64,000 bases of DNA from Maricaulaceae bacterium (GTDB taxonomy: Bacteria > Pseudomonadota > Alphaproteobacteria > Caulobacterales > Maricaulaceae): positions 62,001 through 126,000 of the forward strand of contig JAHCJP010000002.1 in NCBI GenBank assembly GCA_026126205.1, in the 5' to 3' direction. Positions within the stretch are counted from its first letter, which is position 1; each line of letters begins with the position of its first letter. The position numbers were made by a program, and so were the translations under genes. Below, piece after piece: positions 1 through 9,583 of this stretch. Below the pieces are notes generated by a model, which did not search any database, was not told where the DNA came from, and saw nothing but the letters and a program-made list of their open reading frames with translations.

Positions 1-581
1 CGCTGCTCATTCACGCGGGCGGGGTGTTGATTTTCGGCCTGATCCAGGTGTCGCTGATGTCGGCGTTCCGCTTTTCGATCTGGGAGGCGGTTTTCAGCTA
101 TTCCTATACCTATTCCGACACGCCGTTCGGGGTGTTCGTGTACGAGTTCCGCAAACAGGCGGCGAGTTATCTGGGCTTTCAGGTGGTGATCGCTTTCGCC
201 CGCGCGCTGGAGCAATCGCGGCTCGAGGCCGTCGCCGCCCGCGCCGAGGCGCGCGGCGAGCGCCGCATCGCCCTGAAATCCGGCGGGCGCAGCTTCCACC
301 CCGAGGCGGCGGAATTCCTGTTCGCCCGCGCGGCGGGCAATTATGTCGAGGCCCGGTTCGGCGCTCGCGAGCATCTGGCGCGGATGACGCTTTCAGAACT
401 GGAAACGCTGCTCAACGAAGCTGGAGTGAAGGCCGCGCGCGTGCATCGCGGCTGGGTGGTCAATCTCGGCGCCGTCGCCGAAGTGGCGCCCACTGGCGAA
501 GGCGACGTGGCGATCACCCTGAAGGACGGTCAGCAGATTCCGGGCAGCCGCCGCTATCGCGACCGCCTGCCCGCGCGTTAG
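1..581 (+). CDS. LytTR-domain regulator, 5' end outside window
   Basis: This is the C-terminal part of a membrane-associated LytTR-type transcription regulator. The reading frame is open to the left window edge, so the gene is truncated by the window; the first possible internal start is a GTG at 24. The visible N-terminal part is hydrophobic and looks like the last membrane helices. A short linker rich in A, E and R follows. The last ~100 residues match a LytTR DNA-binding domain, with the FARAAGNYVEARF and VHRGWVVNLGAV segments typical of the family. LytTR domains bind direct repeats upstream of target genes. The gene ends tail to tail with the Sel1-repeat gene; the two stop codons overlap by 2 bases. 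Which signal it senses cannot be told from the visible part. Confidence 0.8.
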   Translation, partial: LLIHAGGVLIFGLIQVSLMSAFRFSIWEAVFSYSYTYSDTPFGVFVYEFRKQAASYLGFQVVIAFARALEQSRLEAVAARAEARGERRIALKSGGRSFHPEAAEFLFARAAGNYVEARFGAREHLARMTLSELETLLNEAGVKAARVHRGWVVNLGAVAEVAPTGEGDVAITLKDGQQIPGSRRYRDRLPAR

Positions 582-1720
582 TTCTCCGCCGCCTCGGCGC
601 GGATGCGCGCCTGCGCCTCCGCGGGCAGCGCCCGCTCCAGCGCCAGCTGCAGATCCTCCCGCCCGGGAACGAAGGACGGTTCTCCGTCCGCCTCCACCGC
701 GGCGCGCAACGCCCACAGATAGGCGGCCTCGAGGTCGCGCGGCACGCCCTCGCCTCGCGCCAGCATGTAGGCGAACAGATAGGCCGACTCCGCATCGCCG
801 CCCATCGCGCCTTGCGAAAACCACCAGGCGGCGTTTTCGGCGTCCGGTTCAGCGCCCTCCCACCCCTGGTAGAGCATCAGGCCGTACTGGCCCTGCGCCG
901 GCGGATAGCCGGACTCGGCGGCCAGCTGCATCAGCCGCAGCGCCGCCGCCGGATCGCGCGGCCCGCCTTCTCCTTCTGCGGCCATGATCGCGGCATGGGC
1001 CGCGGCTTCGGCATGACCTTCGTCCGCGGCGAGGTTGAACCAGTGCCGGGCCTCGGCGGCGTTGCGCGGCCCCAGAGGCCAGTCAGCCAGCAGCCCGCCG
1101 AGGCGGAACATCGCCTCCGTCGAGCCGAGGCGGGCGGCGCGCTCGGCCCATTCCAGCGCGCTCGGCGCGTCCTGGGGCAGGTTCGACGCGGCGAAGACCT
1201 CGGCCAGCGCCAGCATCGCCGGCACATGGCCGGCGCGGGCGGCGCGGGCGAACCAGTCGCGCGCATCGCGCGGGTTCAGCCCGCCGCGGCCGTCGCGCGC
1301 CATGCGGCCCAGTTCATACAGCGCCACCGGCTCGCCGAAGGCCTCGGCGCGTCGGAACCAACGCAGCGCCGCCGCGTCGTCCGGCGCGCCAAGCCCGCCT
1401 TCGGCATGGATCAGCCCGGCCAGCGTCGCGCCGCGGGCGCTACCCGCCGCCGCCGCGGTCTCGGCGTAGAGCAGCGCGGCGCGGTAATCCTCCCGCGCGT
1501 AGGCGAGGAAGGCGCGGCGCTCCGTTTCTTCTATAGCGCCGGAATCCCGATGGGTGACGGCCGGGGCGTCGGCCGCGCGCGCGGCGGCCTCGGCCTCGGC
1601 CTGCAGCTCCGGATCGATGACCTGGAAGGCGGGAGGAACCGGGGCCGGCGCGGATTCGGCGTCCTGCGCCACGGCGGGCTGTCCCAGCGCCAGTGCGGCG
1701 AGCAGCGCCAGCACGCTCAT
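578..1720 (-). CDS. Exported Sel1-repeat (SLR) protein
   Basis: 380 residues. An N-terminal signal peptide ([19 protein letters not shown]) is followed by a Pro/Ala-rich segment and then a chain of Sel1-like repeats of about 36 residues (for example [21 protein letters not shown] and [17 protein letters not shown]). Sel1 repeats form an alpha solenoid used for protein-protein contacts, often in envelope or signalling complexes, so this is probably a periplasmic scaffold. The chosen ATG overlaps the thiE stop as ATGA, which points to translational coupling in the efp-suhB-thiE unit. The reading frame continues upstream of this start, but that extension lies inside thiE in another frame and lacks a signal peptide. 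The partner and exact role are unknown. Confidence 0.82.
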   Translation of the reverse strand: MSVLALLAALALGQPAVAQDAESAPAPVPPAFQVIDPELQAEAEAAARAADAPAVTHRDSGAIEETERRAFLAYAREDYRAALLYAETAAAAGSARGATLAGLIHAEGGLGAPDDAAALRWFRRAEAFGEPVALYELGRMARDGRGGLNPRDARDWFARAARAGHVPAMLALAEVFAASNLPQDAPSALEWAERAARLGSTEAMFRLGGLLADWPLGPRNAAEARHWFNLAADEGHAEAAAHAAIMAAEGEGGPRDPAAALRLMQLAAESGYPPAQGQYGLMLYQGWEGAEPDAENAAWWFSQGAMGGDAESAYLFAYMLARGEGVPRDLEAAYLWALRAAVEADGEPSFVPGREDLQLALERALPAEAQARIRAEAAEN

Positions 1721-2334
1721 GCCGTCAGCAGCGCGTTGAACGCCTTCACCGCCGCTTCCGGCCCGTCCGGATGGCCCCACACGCCCGAGGAGACGGCGAG
1801 GAAATCCGCCCCCGCCGCGACCAGCGGTTTCGCATTGTCCACGGTTATGCCGCCGATCGCCACGCATGGAATCTCGAATATCTCCGACCACCACTCCAGG
1901 ATGCCGATTTCGGCGCGGGTCTTGGGCGATTTCGTGGCGGTTGGAAAAAAGGCGCCGAAGGCGACATAGTCCGCCCCCGCCTCGCCCGCGACCATCGCCA
2001 GGTGCCGGCTGTCGTGACAGGTGACGCCGACGATGCCTTTCGGCCCCAGCGCCGCCCGCGCCGCCTTCACGGTTCCATCGTCCTGGCCGATATGCACGCC
2101 ATCGGCCTTCAGCGCCGCCGCCAGCGCCGGGTCGTCATTGACAATCGCCGCCGCGCCCGCGGCCTGGATGATGCGCACCAGCGGCGCAGCGAGCCGCGCG
2201 GCCTCCTCCGGCGCATGATCCTTCAGCCGGATCTGCACCGCGGCGACGTCGCCGGCGGCGAGGGTCTTCTCAAGCAGCGCCGGAAAACCCGCATCGATGC
2301 GGGGCGGCGTTATCAGATACAGGCGGCAGGGCAT
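1717..2334 (-). CDS. thiE: Thiamine phosphate synthase (ThiE/TenI family)
   Basis: 205 residues, normal for ThiE. The enzyme joins HMP-pyrophosphate and thiazole phosphate to make thiamine monophosphate in the cytoplasm. Family motifs occur in order along the TIM barrel: QIRLKD (usually QLREK), [35 protein letters not shown] and CVAIGGI. It lies 4 bases after suhB and overlaps the Sel1 gene by 4 bases. TenI-like relatives share the fold, but the retained NDD and GPIFPTxxK-like segments favour ThiE. No TPP riboswitch is visible in front of this unit, unlike the thiC unit at 26.4 kb. Confidence 0.88.
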   Translation of the reverse strand: MPCRLYLITPPRIDAGFPALLEKTLAAGDVAAVQIRLKDHAPEEAARLAAPLVRIIQAAGAAAIVNDDPALAAALKADGVHIGQDDGTVKAARAALGPKGIVGVTCHDSRHLAMVAGEAGADYVAFGAFFPTATKSPKTRAEIGILEWWSEIFEIPCVAIGGITVDNAKPLVAAGADFLAVSSGVWGHPDGPEAAVKAFNALLTA

Positions 2335-2338
2335 CGGC

Positions 2339-3133
2339 TCAGCCCGCGTCCTTCACCAGTTCGACCAGCTGCGGCAGCACGTGCTCGTTGCCCGCCGCAA
2401 TGGCGCCGGTGGACAGCACGTCCTTGCCGCCGTCCAGCTCGGCGATGAAGCCGCCGGCCTCGCGCACCAGCACCATGCCGGCGGCGATGTCCCAGGCTTT
2501 CAGGCCGCGCTCCCAGAAACCGTCGAAGCGCCCGGCGGCGACCCAGGCCAGATCCAGCGCCGCCGCGCCATAGCGGCGCACGCCCGCCACCTTGCCCATA
2601 ACCCTGTGCAGTTCTGTCAGGAAGCGGGCGTGGCCGGGGCGGCCGTGAAACGGGATGCCGGTGGCGACGACACAGGCGGCCAGGTCCTTGCGCGCCGCGA
2701 CGCGCAGGCGCCGCTCGTTCAGCCAGGCGCCGCGGCCCTTCTCGGCGTGGAACAGATCGTCGGTGGCCGGGTTGTAGATGACGCCGGCCACCAGTTCGCC
2801 CTCGCGCTCCAGCGCGATGGAGATGGCGAAATGCGGCTGGCCGTGCATGAAATTGGTGGTGCCGTCCAGCGGGTCAACGATCCAGCGGTGCGACTTGTCG
2901 CTGCCGGCGATCTCGCCGCTCTCCTCCATCAGGAAGCCATAGCCGGGCCGGGCCTCGGCCAGCGCCTCATGCAGCACTTCCTCGGCCTTGCGGTCGGCGG
3001 CGGTGACGAAATCGGCAGGCCCCTTGCGCGAGATCTGCAGGTTCTCGACCTCGCCGAAATCGCGATTCAGCTTGCGGCCGGCCTTGCGGGCCGCGCCGGT
3101 CATCACCTGCATCAGGGCCGAAAGCTGTCCCAT
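2339..3133 (-). CDS. suhB: Inositol-1-monophosphatase family protein (SuhB-like)
   Basis: 264 residues. It belongs to the Li-sensitive, Mg-dependent phosphatase family that hydrolyses inositol monophosphate and related sugar phosphates. Metal-binding motifs are present: [15 protein letters not shown], the acidic [19 protein letters not shown] (the classic DPLDGT loop) and the late [18 protein letters not shown]. The ATG at 3133 lies 2 bases after the efp stop, so the two are co-transcribed. A much longer reading frame in the same phase runs across efp, but its N-terminal part is only the shadow of efp. The exact substrate is not readable from the sequence. Confidence 0.9.
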   Translation of the reverse strand: MGQLSALMQVMTGAARKAGRKLNRDFGEVENLQISRKGPADFVTAADRKAEEVLHEALAEARPGYGFLMEESGEIAGSDKSHRWIVDPLDGTTNFMHGQPHFAISIALEREGELVAGVIYNPATDDLFHAEKGRGAWLNERRLRVAARKDLAACVVATGIPFHGRPGHARFLTELHRVMGKVAGVRRYGAAALDLAWVAAGRFDGFWERGLKAWDIAAGMVLVREAGGFIAELDGGKDVLSTGAIAAGNEHVLPQLVELVKDAG

Positions 3134-3135
3134 GC

Positions 3136-3702
3136 CTATTCGGCGCGGCGGACGTAGGATCCGTCCTCGGTGGCGACCACGATGCGCTCGCCGGGGCCGA
3201 CGAAGGGCGGAACCGCCGTGCGCACGCCGTTCGACAGCACGGCGGGCTTGAAGCTTTTCGACGCCGTCTGGCCCTTCAGGGCCGGTTCGGTGTCGGTCAC
3301 CTCCAGCTCGACATGTTGGGGCAGGGTGATGCCGATGGGCCGGCTTTCGTGGAATTCCAGCGTCACCATCATGCCGTCCTGCAGGTACGAGGCCTGCTCG
3401 TCGCCCACCCAGTCGCGCTGCAGGGCGATCTGCTCGTAGTTCTCGGTATCCATGAAAGTCAGCATGTCGCCGTCGGCGAACAGGAACTGGTGGTCCTTCT
3501 GCTCCAGCCGCACGCGCTCCACCTTGTCGGCGGCGCGGAAACGCTCGTTCATCTTGCGGCCGTCGAGCAGGTTCTTCAGCTCCACCTGCGCGAAGGCGCC
3601 GCCCTTGCCGGGTTTCACCGCCTCGGATTTCACCACCGCCCACAGCGTGTCCAGGTGCTGGATCACCATGCCGGGCTTGACTTCATTGCCGTTGATTTTC
3701 AT
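3136..3702 (-). CDS. efp: Translation elongation factor P
   Basis: 188 residues, the usual EF-P length. EF-P relieves ribosome stalling at polyproline stretches by entering the E site next to the peptidyl-tRNA. The KOW-like N-terminal domain ([25 protein letters not shown]), the central OB domain ([27 protein letters not shown]) and the C-terminal OB domain ([25 protein letters not shown]) are all present. In the loop where EF-P is modified, the sequence is [20 protein letters not shown], with the lysine of KPGKGGAF at the expected tip, as in EpmA-type bacteria. The ATG at 3702 was chosen over a frame extension of 29 residues because EF-P starts exactly here. First gene of the efp-suhB-thiE-Sel1 unit. 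Confidence 0.95.
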   Translation of the reverse strand: MKINGNEVKPGMVIQHLDTLWAVVKSEAVKPGKGGAFAQVELKNLLDGRKMNERFRAADKVERVRLEQKDHQFLFADGDMLTFMDTENYEQIALQRDWVGDEQASYLQDGMMVTLEFHESRPIGITLPQHVELEVTDTEPALKGQTASKSFKPAVLSNGVRTAVPPFVGPGERIVVATEDGSYVRRAE

Positions 3703-4313
3703 TGCGCGCGCGCCCTTCGCAAAAGCCGGGCGGGGTCTAACAGAGGGCGCCCGCCCCGGCAAGCGCGCGAGGCCATCACCTGCGCCCATCGCCCCGCCGC
3801 CATTTGGCGCGGGGGGATGGAGTGGTGGAGGGACGCGCGGGACGCCTGGGGCGTCTGATTACGCGGTCATGGATACGCCTGACGCCATCGGCGTCCCGCG
3901 CGCGGAGATTTCCCGGACGCTCTCGCCCCCGTTTCCAGGGCGGCGGATGGGTACGATCGGGCGGTTAGTGTCGTCCGCCCCCGCCGCCGGCCGCGCCGGG
4001 CCCGCCGGACGTCACCCCGGCGGGACGGACGCGCTCCGCACTTCCGGCCGCCGCTTGCCGACGCGGGCCCGCGCCCTCCGCGCGGCCGGAACAGGAAGGA
4101 TTATACGGCCAGATCAGCCGGTGCGGATAAGTTCACGCCCCGCCCGCCGCTCCCCGGCCGCGCGCCGCGCGAGCCGGGGCCCGGCTTCCCCGCGCGATCA
4201 ATGGCTTACCGGATCCCGGATCGGGCCTGCGGCCCGTCCGGGAAGCGGTGCAGGGTGTTGGATAAGCGCATCTTAACGCCCTTCCACCGCCGGCGATCAG
4301 CGAAGTTCTTGCA
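3703..4313. other. Long GC-rich intergenic stretch between efp and the ars operon
   Basis: About 610 bases with no gene I can support. Frames are open here only because of high GC; none has a recognisable product. It holds several small dyads, such as GACGCC-ATC-GGCGTC near 3880, and the stronger palindrome listed at 4214-4243. Promoters for efp (leftward) and arsR (rightward) must lie at its two ends. Confidence 0.5.
4214..4243. repeat. Palindromic intergenic element (hairpin)
   Basis: A 30-base inverted repeat: the left arm TCCCGGATCGGGCC and right arm GGCCCGTCCGGGA pair over 13 base pairs with one bulged base and a TGC loop. There is no T-run, so it does not look like a simple terminator. 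It resembles the REP-type palindromes scattered in GC-rich proteobacterial genomes. Only one copy was noticed in this window. Confidence 0.5.
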
Positions 4314-4314
4314 T

Positions 4315-4331
4315 TCGAAATTCAATTTCGA
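4315..4331. promoter_or_regulatory. Perfect palindrome, likely ArsR operator
   Basis: TCGAAATT-C-AATTTCGA is a perfect 17-base palindrome with 8-base arms. It sits about 35 bases before the arsR start, inside a short AT-rich patch in otherwise very GC-rich DNA. ArsR-family repressors bind such dyads over their own promoters and leave when As(III) or Sb(III) binds. A further half site (CGATATTTCG) overlaps its right end. Confidence 0.6.
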
Positions 4332-4365
4332 TATTTCGGGTAAAATCAAAATAAAGGAAGCGGTG

Positions 4366-4740
4366 ATGCCTGTAGCAAAACCGACCGGCGTTACGGGAAC
4401 AGCCGCGGGCGCCGCCGGCGGCATGGACGAACGTACGGCGCTGGCGGCGTTTTCGGCGCTGGGCCATGCGACGCGGCTGCGCGTGTTCCGCCTGCTGGCG
4501 CGGTGGGCGCCGGACGGGCTGGCGGCGGGGGCGCTGGCGCGGGCGCTGGCCGTGCCGCCCTCCACCCTGACCAGCCATCTGCAGACGCTGGAACGCGCCG
4601 GACTGATCGCCGCGCAGCGCAAGGGCCGCAGCCTGGAATACGCGCTCAGCGCCGCCGGAACGCGGGCGCTGGTCGCCTATCTGACCGAAGACTGCTGCCG
4701 CGGCCGGCCGGAACTGTGCGGTGCGGCGGCGAAGCGATGA
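4366..4740 (+). CDS. arsR: ArsR-family winged-helix repressor
   Basis: 124 residues. This is a small dimeric repressor expected to control the arsenic operon. The winged helix-turn-helix is clear: [18 protein letters not shown], then the recognition helix [18 protein letters not shown]. The C-terminal [11 protein letters not shown] puts three cysteines close together, like the C-terminal As(III) site known from some ArsR proteins (a Cys pair plus a third Cys 6-7 residues on). The start is the ATG at 4366, preceded by AAGGAAG; the longer open frame lies in the promoter/operator region. The stop overlaps the arsC start as ATGA, so expression is coupled. Confidence 0.9.
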   Translation: MPVAKPTGVTGTAAGAAGGMDERTALAAFSALGHATRLRVFRLLARWAPDGLAAGALARALAVPPSTLTSHLQTLERAGLIAAQRKGRSLEYALSAAGTRALVAYLTEDCCRGRPELCGAAAKR

Positions 4741-5267
4741 GCCAAAGCCGCATCCGCAACGTGCTGTTTCTCTGCACCGCCAATTCGGCGCGCTCCATCC
4801 TCGCCGAGGCCGCCCTGCAGCGGCTGGGCGCAGGACGTTTCCGCGCCTTCTCCGCCGGATCGCGGCCGCGCGGCGAACCGCACCCCGCCGCCCTGCGCCT
4901 GCTGGCGCGGGAAGGGTTCGATGTTTCAGGCTTCCGCTCCAAGAGCTGGGACGAATTCGCCGCCCCCGGCGCGCCGGACATGGACTTCATCTTCACGGTG
5001 TGCGGGAACGCCGCGAACGAAACCTGCCCCGTCTGGCCCGGGCATCCGGCCAGCGCCCACTGGGGCCTGCCGGACCCGGCGGCGGTCACCGGCGGCGAAG
5101 CAGCCGAAGACCGCGCCTTCGAACAGACCTGGCGGGCGCTGGGCGCGCGCATCCGCGCCTTTCTCGCCCTGCCGCTGAACGACCTGTCGTCGCAAGACCT
5201 GAAAGCCCGCCTCGCCGCCATCGGACGCGGCGAGGGGGTTGGATTCCGCATAAGGACTCTAAAATGA
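4737..5267 (+). CDS. arsC: Arsenate reductase, low-molecular-weight phosphatase fold
   Basis: 176 residues. It reduces arsenate to arsenite, using the P-loop cysteine and later cysteines in a disulfide relay. The N-terminal [11 protein letters not shown] contains the C-x5-R(S) loop of LMW-PTP/ArsC proteins. Later cysteines occur in [17 protein letters not shown], the usual second motif of this class, and LPDPA resembles the DPA/DPY motif carrying the general acid. A C-terminal extension of about 30 residues ([16 protein letters not shown]) follows the usual end. It overlaps arsR and acr3 by 4 bases each. Confidence 0.9.
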   Translation: MSQSRIRNVLFLCTANSARSILAEAALQRLGAGRFRAFSAGSRPRGEPHPAALRLLAREGFDVSGFRSKSWDEFAAPGAPDMDFIFTVCGNAANETCPVWPGHPASAHWGLPDPAAVTGGEAAEDRAFEQTWRALGARIRAFLALPLNDLSSQDLKARLAAIGRGEGVGFRIRTLK

Positions 5268-6316
5268 CAGATCTCACCGCGCCCGCGCGCCCGCGCTTGT
5301 CGTTTCTCGACCGCTGGCTGACTCTGTGGATCTTCCTCGCCATGGCCGCAGGCTCGGCGCTGGGCGCGGCGCTCCCGCAGGTATCGGCCGTGCTGGACGC
5401 GATGAGCGTGGGTTCCACCAATATTCCCATCGCCCTCGGCCTGATCGTGATGATGTACCCGCCGCTGGCCCGAGTGCGCTACGAGGCGCTGCCGGCCGTG
5501 TTCTCCGACCGGCGGGTGCTGGCGTTGTCGCTGGTCCAGAACTGGCTGATCGGCCCGGCGCTGATGTTCGCCCTGGCGGTGATCTTCCTGCGCGATCACC
5601 CCGAATACATGACCGGCGTGATCCTGATCGGGCTGGCCCGCTGCATCGCCATGGTGATCGTGTGGAACCAGCTCGCCGGCGGGTCGAACGAGTACGTCGC
5701 CGGGCTGGTGGCGTTCAATTCGCTGTTCCAGCTCGTGTTCTTCTCTGTCTTCGCCTGGTTCTATCTCGGCTTTCTGCCGCCGCTGTTCGGGCTGGAGGGA
5801 CAGGTGGTGGCCATCAGCTTCGGCGCCATCGCCGGGGCGGTGCTGATCTATCTCGGAATTCCGTTTTTCGGCGGCTGGCTGACGCGCGCCGTGTTGCGGC
5901 CGCGAATGGGGGCGGACTGGTATGATGCCCGCTTCGTCCCCGCCATCGCGCCGCTGACGCTGGCGGCGCTGCTGTTCACCATTTTCGTCATGTTCGCGCT
6001 GAAGGGCGGCGCGGTGCTGGCCCTGCCGCTGGACGCGCTGCGCATCGCCACGCCGCTGGCGGCATACTTCGTGGCCATGTTCGTGATCAGCTTCGCCATG
6101 GGGCGTTTCCTGGGCGCGGACTATCCGCGCACCGCGGCGCTGTCCTTCACCGCCGCCAGCAATAATTTCGAACTGGCCATCGCCGTGGCCATCGCCGCCT
6201 TCGGCATCGGCTCCGGCGTCGCCTTCGCCACCATCATCGGCCCGCTGGTCGAGGTTCCGGTGCTGATCGCGCTGGTCAGCGTCGCCCTGTGGCTGAAGCG
6301 GCGCTGGTTCGCCTGA
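5264..6316 (+). CDS. Arsenite efflux transporter, ACR3 family
   Basis: 350 residues, a ten-helix membrane protein of the BART superfamily that exports arsenite from the cytoplasm. ACR3 hallmarks are [15 protein letters not shown] near the N terminus, [21 protein letters not shown], and the segment [22 protein letters not shown], which contains the conserved Cys in RCIAMV needed for transport. [18 protein letters not shown] near the C terminus is also typical. The ATG overlaps the arsC stop. Together with arsR and arsC this makes a compact arsenate-resistance operon: sense, reduce, export. Confidence 0.93.
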   Translation: MTDLTAPARPRLSFLDRWLTLWIFLAMAAGSALGAALPQVSAVLDAMSVGSTNIPIALGLIVMMYPPLARVRYEALPAVFSDRRVLALSLVQNWLIGPALMFALAVIFLRDHPEYMTGVILIGLARCIAMVIVWNQLAGGSNEYVAGLVAFNSLFQLVFFSVFAWFYLGFLPPLFGLEGQVVAISFGAIAGAVLIYLGIPFFGGWLTRAVLRPRMGADWYDARFVPAIAPLTLAALLFTIFVMFALKGGAVLALPLDALRIATPLAAYFVAMFVISFAMGRFLGADYPRTAALSFTAASNNFELAIAVAIAAFGIGSGVAFATIIGPLVEVPVLIALVSVALWLKRRWFA

Positions 6317-6408
6317 CCGGCGATAATCCTTAACGCTTTCTTACCGACTGGCCCGGCGCTTGCGACGGACGTTCCGCATTCGGACACCTGTTCACGAACG
6401 GAACGACC

Positions 6409-6960
6409 ATGGCCTTTCTCGACGCCGTCCTGCACCCGCCGTTTTTCGGCGCCCGCAAGCCGAAGGCGCGCAAGCGCCGCGGCCCGGTGCGCGAAGCCCT
6501 GGCCGACTTCATGGCCAGCGCCGTGCGCCCGGGCGACAAGACGCTGCAGATCGGCGCCTGCGACGCCGCGGCGGCGGATTTCCTGAACTGCGGCGCCTTC
6601 CACATGGTCGTCGGTCCGGCGAGCGCCGCCGAGGCCGTGGAGGCCGAATGCGCCGCGCGCGGAATCAACCCGTCGCGGCTGCGGGTGTTCCCGAACGCCC
6701 GCGCCTCGGAAATCGCCGGCCAGGTGGACGCGGTGTATCTGGCCCCCGTCGCCGGTTTCGCGGCGTTGGCCGCCAACTGGCGCCACGCCGCCGCGCGCCT
6801 GAAGACCGCCGGCGTGCTGGTGGTCGAGGGGATCGACCGCCCGGACGGCGCCCGGCTGTATGACAGCCTGCGGCAGGATGCGGGCTGGCGGCTGGACGAA
6901 ACCATCTCCGGCGCCGTCGCCGTGTTCCGCAAGACCGCGGCCTTTTCCGACGAAAGCTGA
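6409..6960 (+). CDS. Methyltransferase-like protein (degenerate Rossmann fold)
   Basis: 183 residues. After a basic N terminus (ARKPKARKRRG) the sequence follows a class I SAM-methyltransferase plan: strand 1 with KTLQIGACDAAAADFL in the position of motif I, an acidic helix, then VDAVYLAPVAGFAALAANWRHAAARLKTAGVLVVEGI, which resembles strands 4-5 of the Methyltransf_24 group. The usual GxGxG is not kept (GACDA), so SAM binding is uncertain. No substrate can be named. It stands alone between the arsenic operon and the YfcC gene, with about 90 bases before it. Confidence 0.5.
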   Translation: MAFLDAVLHPPFFGARKPKARKRRGPVREALADFMASAVRPGDKTLQIGACDAAAADFLNCGAFHMVVGPASAAEAVEAECAARGINPSRLRVFPNARASEIAGQVDAVYLAPVAGFAALAANWRHAAARLKTAGVLVVEGIDRPDGARLYDSLRQDAGWRLDETISGAVAVFRKTAAFSDES

Positions 6961-7041
6961 CAAGAAAACCGTTTACGGCTTGATCTTCGCCCCGCGAAGC
7001 TGACCAATGCGCCCTGACTCGGCGCAGGGGAGGATGGCGCG

Positions 7042-8424
7042 ATGGGCAAGCAGGTTTTCCGGGTTCCGCACACGCTGGTGCTGCTGATCTTCATGATGAT
7101 CGCGGCGCTAGCGCTGACCTGGGTGCTGCCGGCGGGCGCATTCGAGATGCGCCCCAACGAGGCCGGGCGGATGATGGTGGTGCCCGGAACCTATGAGCAG
7201 GTCGACGACGCCCCGGCGCTGAGCCCCTGGCATCTGTTCACCGTCATCCCCCGCGCCATGGCCTCGGCCGCCGACGTGATCTTCTTCGTGTTCCTGATCG
7301 GCGGCGTGCTGGCGGTGGTGCGCTCCACCGGCGCGCTCGACGCCGCCATCGGCGGCATGCTGAAAACCTTCCGCGACAAGCTGGGCTGGCTGGTGTTCGC
7401 GGCGATGTTCGTGTTCGGCGCCTTTTCGTCCAGCTTCGGCATGTCGGCGGAATACATCGCCTTCGTCGGCATTCTGATCGCGCTGTGCGCGGCGCTGCGG
7501 CTCGATTCGATGACCGCCATCGGCATCATGGTCGTCGGCTATGGCGTCGGTTACGGCGTGTCGTTCATGAACCCGTTCACGGTGCTGATCGCCCAGGACA
7601 TCGCCGAGGTTCAGCCGCTGTCGGGCTGGTGGTTCCGGATTCTGATCGCGGTTCCGATCTTCCTGATCGGGTTTCACCATGTCTACGCCTACGCGAGAAA
7701 GGTGAAGGCCGACCCATCGAAAAGCCTCGTCGCCGGCGTCGAGAGCGCCAAGGCCCCGCCGCCCGAAGAGTTTCCGCCGATGACGCTGACCCGGCGGCTG
7801 GTGCTGCTGGCGCTGCTGGCCACGGTGGGCGGGCTGATCTACGGCGTCACCGTGCATGGCTGGTGGCTGACCGAGCTGGCGGCGCTGTTCCTGGGGCTGG
7901 CCGTGGCGGCGATCATCATCGGACGCATTTCGCTGGACAAGGCGGCGGAGAGCTTCATCGCCGGGGCGGCGCAGCTGACGGGGACGGCGCTTCTGATCGG
8001 TTTCGCGCGCTCGATCTCGCTGATCCTCGAGGACGGGGTGGTGCTGCACACCATCGTCAACGGGCTGGCCACGCCGCTGGCGCAGGTGCCGGCGGCGGCG
8101 AGCGCCGTGGGCATGTTCCTGATCCAGACGCTGCTGAACCTGTTTATCCCCTCGGGCAGCGGCCAGGCCTTCGCGACCATGCCGATCATGGCGCCGATCG
8201 GCGACCTGGTGGGCGTGTCGCGCCAGGTGGCGGTGCTGGCCTATCAGTTCGGCGACGGCTTCTCGAACATGATCATCCCCACCAACGCGGTGCTGATGGG
8301 CATTCTGGGGCTGGCGGGCATTCCCTATGACCGCTGGTTCCGCTTCGCCTTTCCGCTGATGGTGAAACTGACCCTGGCGGGGTCTGTGGCGCTGGTTATC
8401 GCAGTGGTGATAAATCTGCAGTGA
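7042..8424 (+). CDS. YfcC/DcuC-type membrane transporter
   Basis: 460 residues with about 12 hydrophobic helices. It fits the YfcC group within the ion-transporter superfamily (DcuC-like C4-dicarboxylate or amino-acid carriers). Typical segments are RVPHTLVLLIFMMIAALALTWVLPAGAFEM at the N terminus, GAFSSSFGMSAEYIAFV, VGYGVGYGVSFMNPFTVLIAQ and, near the C terminus, LLNLFIPSGSGQAFATMPIMAPIGD. The ATG has a good ribosome site (GGGGAGGA). The iron alcohol dehydrogenase starts 19 bases after its stop, so the two are probably co-transcribed, suggesting uptake of a substrate for that enzyme. The solute is unknown. Confidence 0.8.
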   Translation: MGKQVFRVPHTLVLLIFMMIAALALTWVLPAGAFEMRPNEAGRMMVVPGTYEQVDDAPALSPWHLFTVIPRAMASAADVIFFVFLIGGVLAVVRSTGALDAAIGGMLKTFRDKLGWLVFAAMFVFGAFSSSFGMSAEYIAFVGILIALCAALRLDSMTAIGIMVVGYGVGYGVSFMNPFTVLIAQDIAEVQPLSGWWFRILIAVPIFLIGFHHVYAYARKVKADPSKSLVAGVESAKAPPPEEFPPMTLTRRLVLLALLATVGGLIYGVTVHGWWLTELAALFLGLAVAAIIIGRISLDKAAESFIAGAAQLTGTALLIGFARSISLILEDGVVLHTIVNGLATPLAQVPAAASAVGMFLIQTLLNLFIPSGSGQAFATMPIMAPIGDLVGVSRQVAVLAYQFGDGFSNMIIPTNAVLMGILGLAGIPYDRWFRFAFPLMVKLTLAGSVALVIAVVINLQ

Positions 8425-8443
8425 CGGAGGCCTGACCACAGTC

Positions 8444-9583
8444 ATGCCCGGTTTCGAGTTTCGCACCGTCCCGACCATCGTCTGCCGCCCCGGCGCGGCG
8501 AAGAACCTGGCCGCCATCGCCGCCCCGTCGCTGAACGGCGCGCAGCGCGTGCTGGTCGTCACCGACAGGGGCGTGCGCGGCGCGGGGCTGCTGGACGCGG
8601 CGCTGGCCAGTTTCGACGACGCGGGGGTGGAGACGCGGGTCTATGACCAGGTGGTCGCCGACCCGCCCGAGGACGTGGTGCTGGCCTGCGCCGCCGCCGG
8701 GCGCGAGTTCGGGGCGCAGGCCGTGCTTGGCTTCGGCGGCGGCAGCCCGATGGACACCGCCAAGGTCGTCGCCCTGCTGCTGGGCGGAACCCAGAAGCTG
8801 GAGGACATGTACGGCATGAACCGGGCCGCCGTCCCGCGCCTGCCGCTGGCGCTGGTTCCCACCACCGCCGGAACCGGGTCGGAGGTCACCTCCGTCGCCG
8901 TCATCACCACCGGCGAGACCTCGAAACGCGGCATCGCCGCCCCGGCGCTCTACGCCGATCTCGCCGTGCTGGACGCGGACCTGACCCTCGGCCTGCCGGA
9001 GCATGTCACCGCCGCCACCGGCATCGACGCCATGGTGCACGCCATCGAGGCCTATACCGGCAAGCGCTTCAAGAACCCGGTGTCGGACGCGCTGGCGCTG
9101 GCCGCGATGCGCAGGCTGCACGGGGCGCTGGAGCGCGCCTGCGCCGACGGATCGGACCGCGCGGCGCGGGCGGACATGCTGCTGGGCGCGATGCTGGCCG
9201 GGCAGGCGTTCTCCAACTCTCCCGTCGGCGGCGTGCACGCCATGGCCTATCCGCTGGGCGGGATTTTCCATGTCCCGCACGGGCTGTCGAACTCGGTGGT
9301 GCTGCCGCCGGTGCTGCGCTTCAACGCCCCGGCGGCGGAGACGCTGTATTCCGAGCTGGCGCAGAATATCGGCCTTGCCACTTCTTCCGCCGCCCTGATC
9401 GAAGAGATGGAGCGCATCGCCGATGCGGTCGGCATAGAGCGCCGGCTGTCGCAACTGGGCGTCAGCCATAACGACATCCCGCGCATGGCCGAGGACGTGG
9501 CGGCGAACGACCGCCTGCTGCCCAACAACCCGCGCGAGATGACCTATGACGACATCGTCGCCATGTATGAGGAGATCCTGTGA
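8444..9583 (+). CDS. Iron-containing (group III) alcohol dehydrogenase
   Basis: 379 residues. It is an NAD(P)-dependent, Fe- or Zn-binding alcohol dehydrogenase. The dinucleotide site GFGGGSPMDTAK and the following PTTAGTGSEVT loop are intact. The four metal ligands are expected in GIDAMVHAIEAYTG (Asp, His) and GGVHAMAYPLGGIFHVPHG (two His). Many members oxidise short-chain alcohols or reduce aldehydes such as lactaldehyde or methylglyoxal derivatives; the substrate here is not readable. It follows the YfcC transporter by 19 bases and overlaps the thioesterase start by 4 bases (GTGA), giving a transporter-dehydrogenase-thioesterase unit. Confidence 0.9.
   Translation: MPGFEFRTVPTIVCRPGAAKNLAAIAAPSLNGAQRVLVVTDRGVRGAGLLDAALASFDDAGVETRVYDQVVADPPEDVVLACAAAGREFGAQAVLGFGGGSPMDTAKVVALLLGGTQKLEDMYGMNRAAVPRLPLALVPTTAGTGSEVTSVAVITTGETSKRGIAAPALYADLAVLDADLTLGLPEHVTAATGIDAMVHAIEAYTGKRFKNPVSDALALAAMRRLHGALERACADGSDRAARADMLLGAMLAGQAFSNSPVGGVHAMAYPLGGIFHVPHGLSNSVVLPPVLRFNAPAAETLYSELAQNIGLATSSAALIEEMERIADAVGIERRLSQLGVSHNDIPRMAEDVAANDRLLPNNPREMTYDDIVAMYEEIL

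Noticed and set aside
812-1969. 385-residue plus-strand frame over the Sel1 gene
   Set aside because: Shadow frame with Arg/Gly-rich composition; the minus-strand gene has a signal peptide and true Sel1 repeats.
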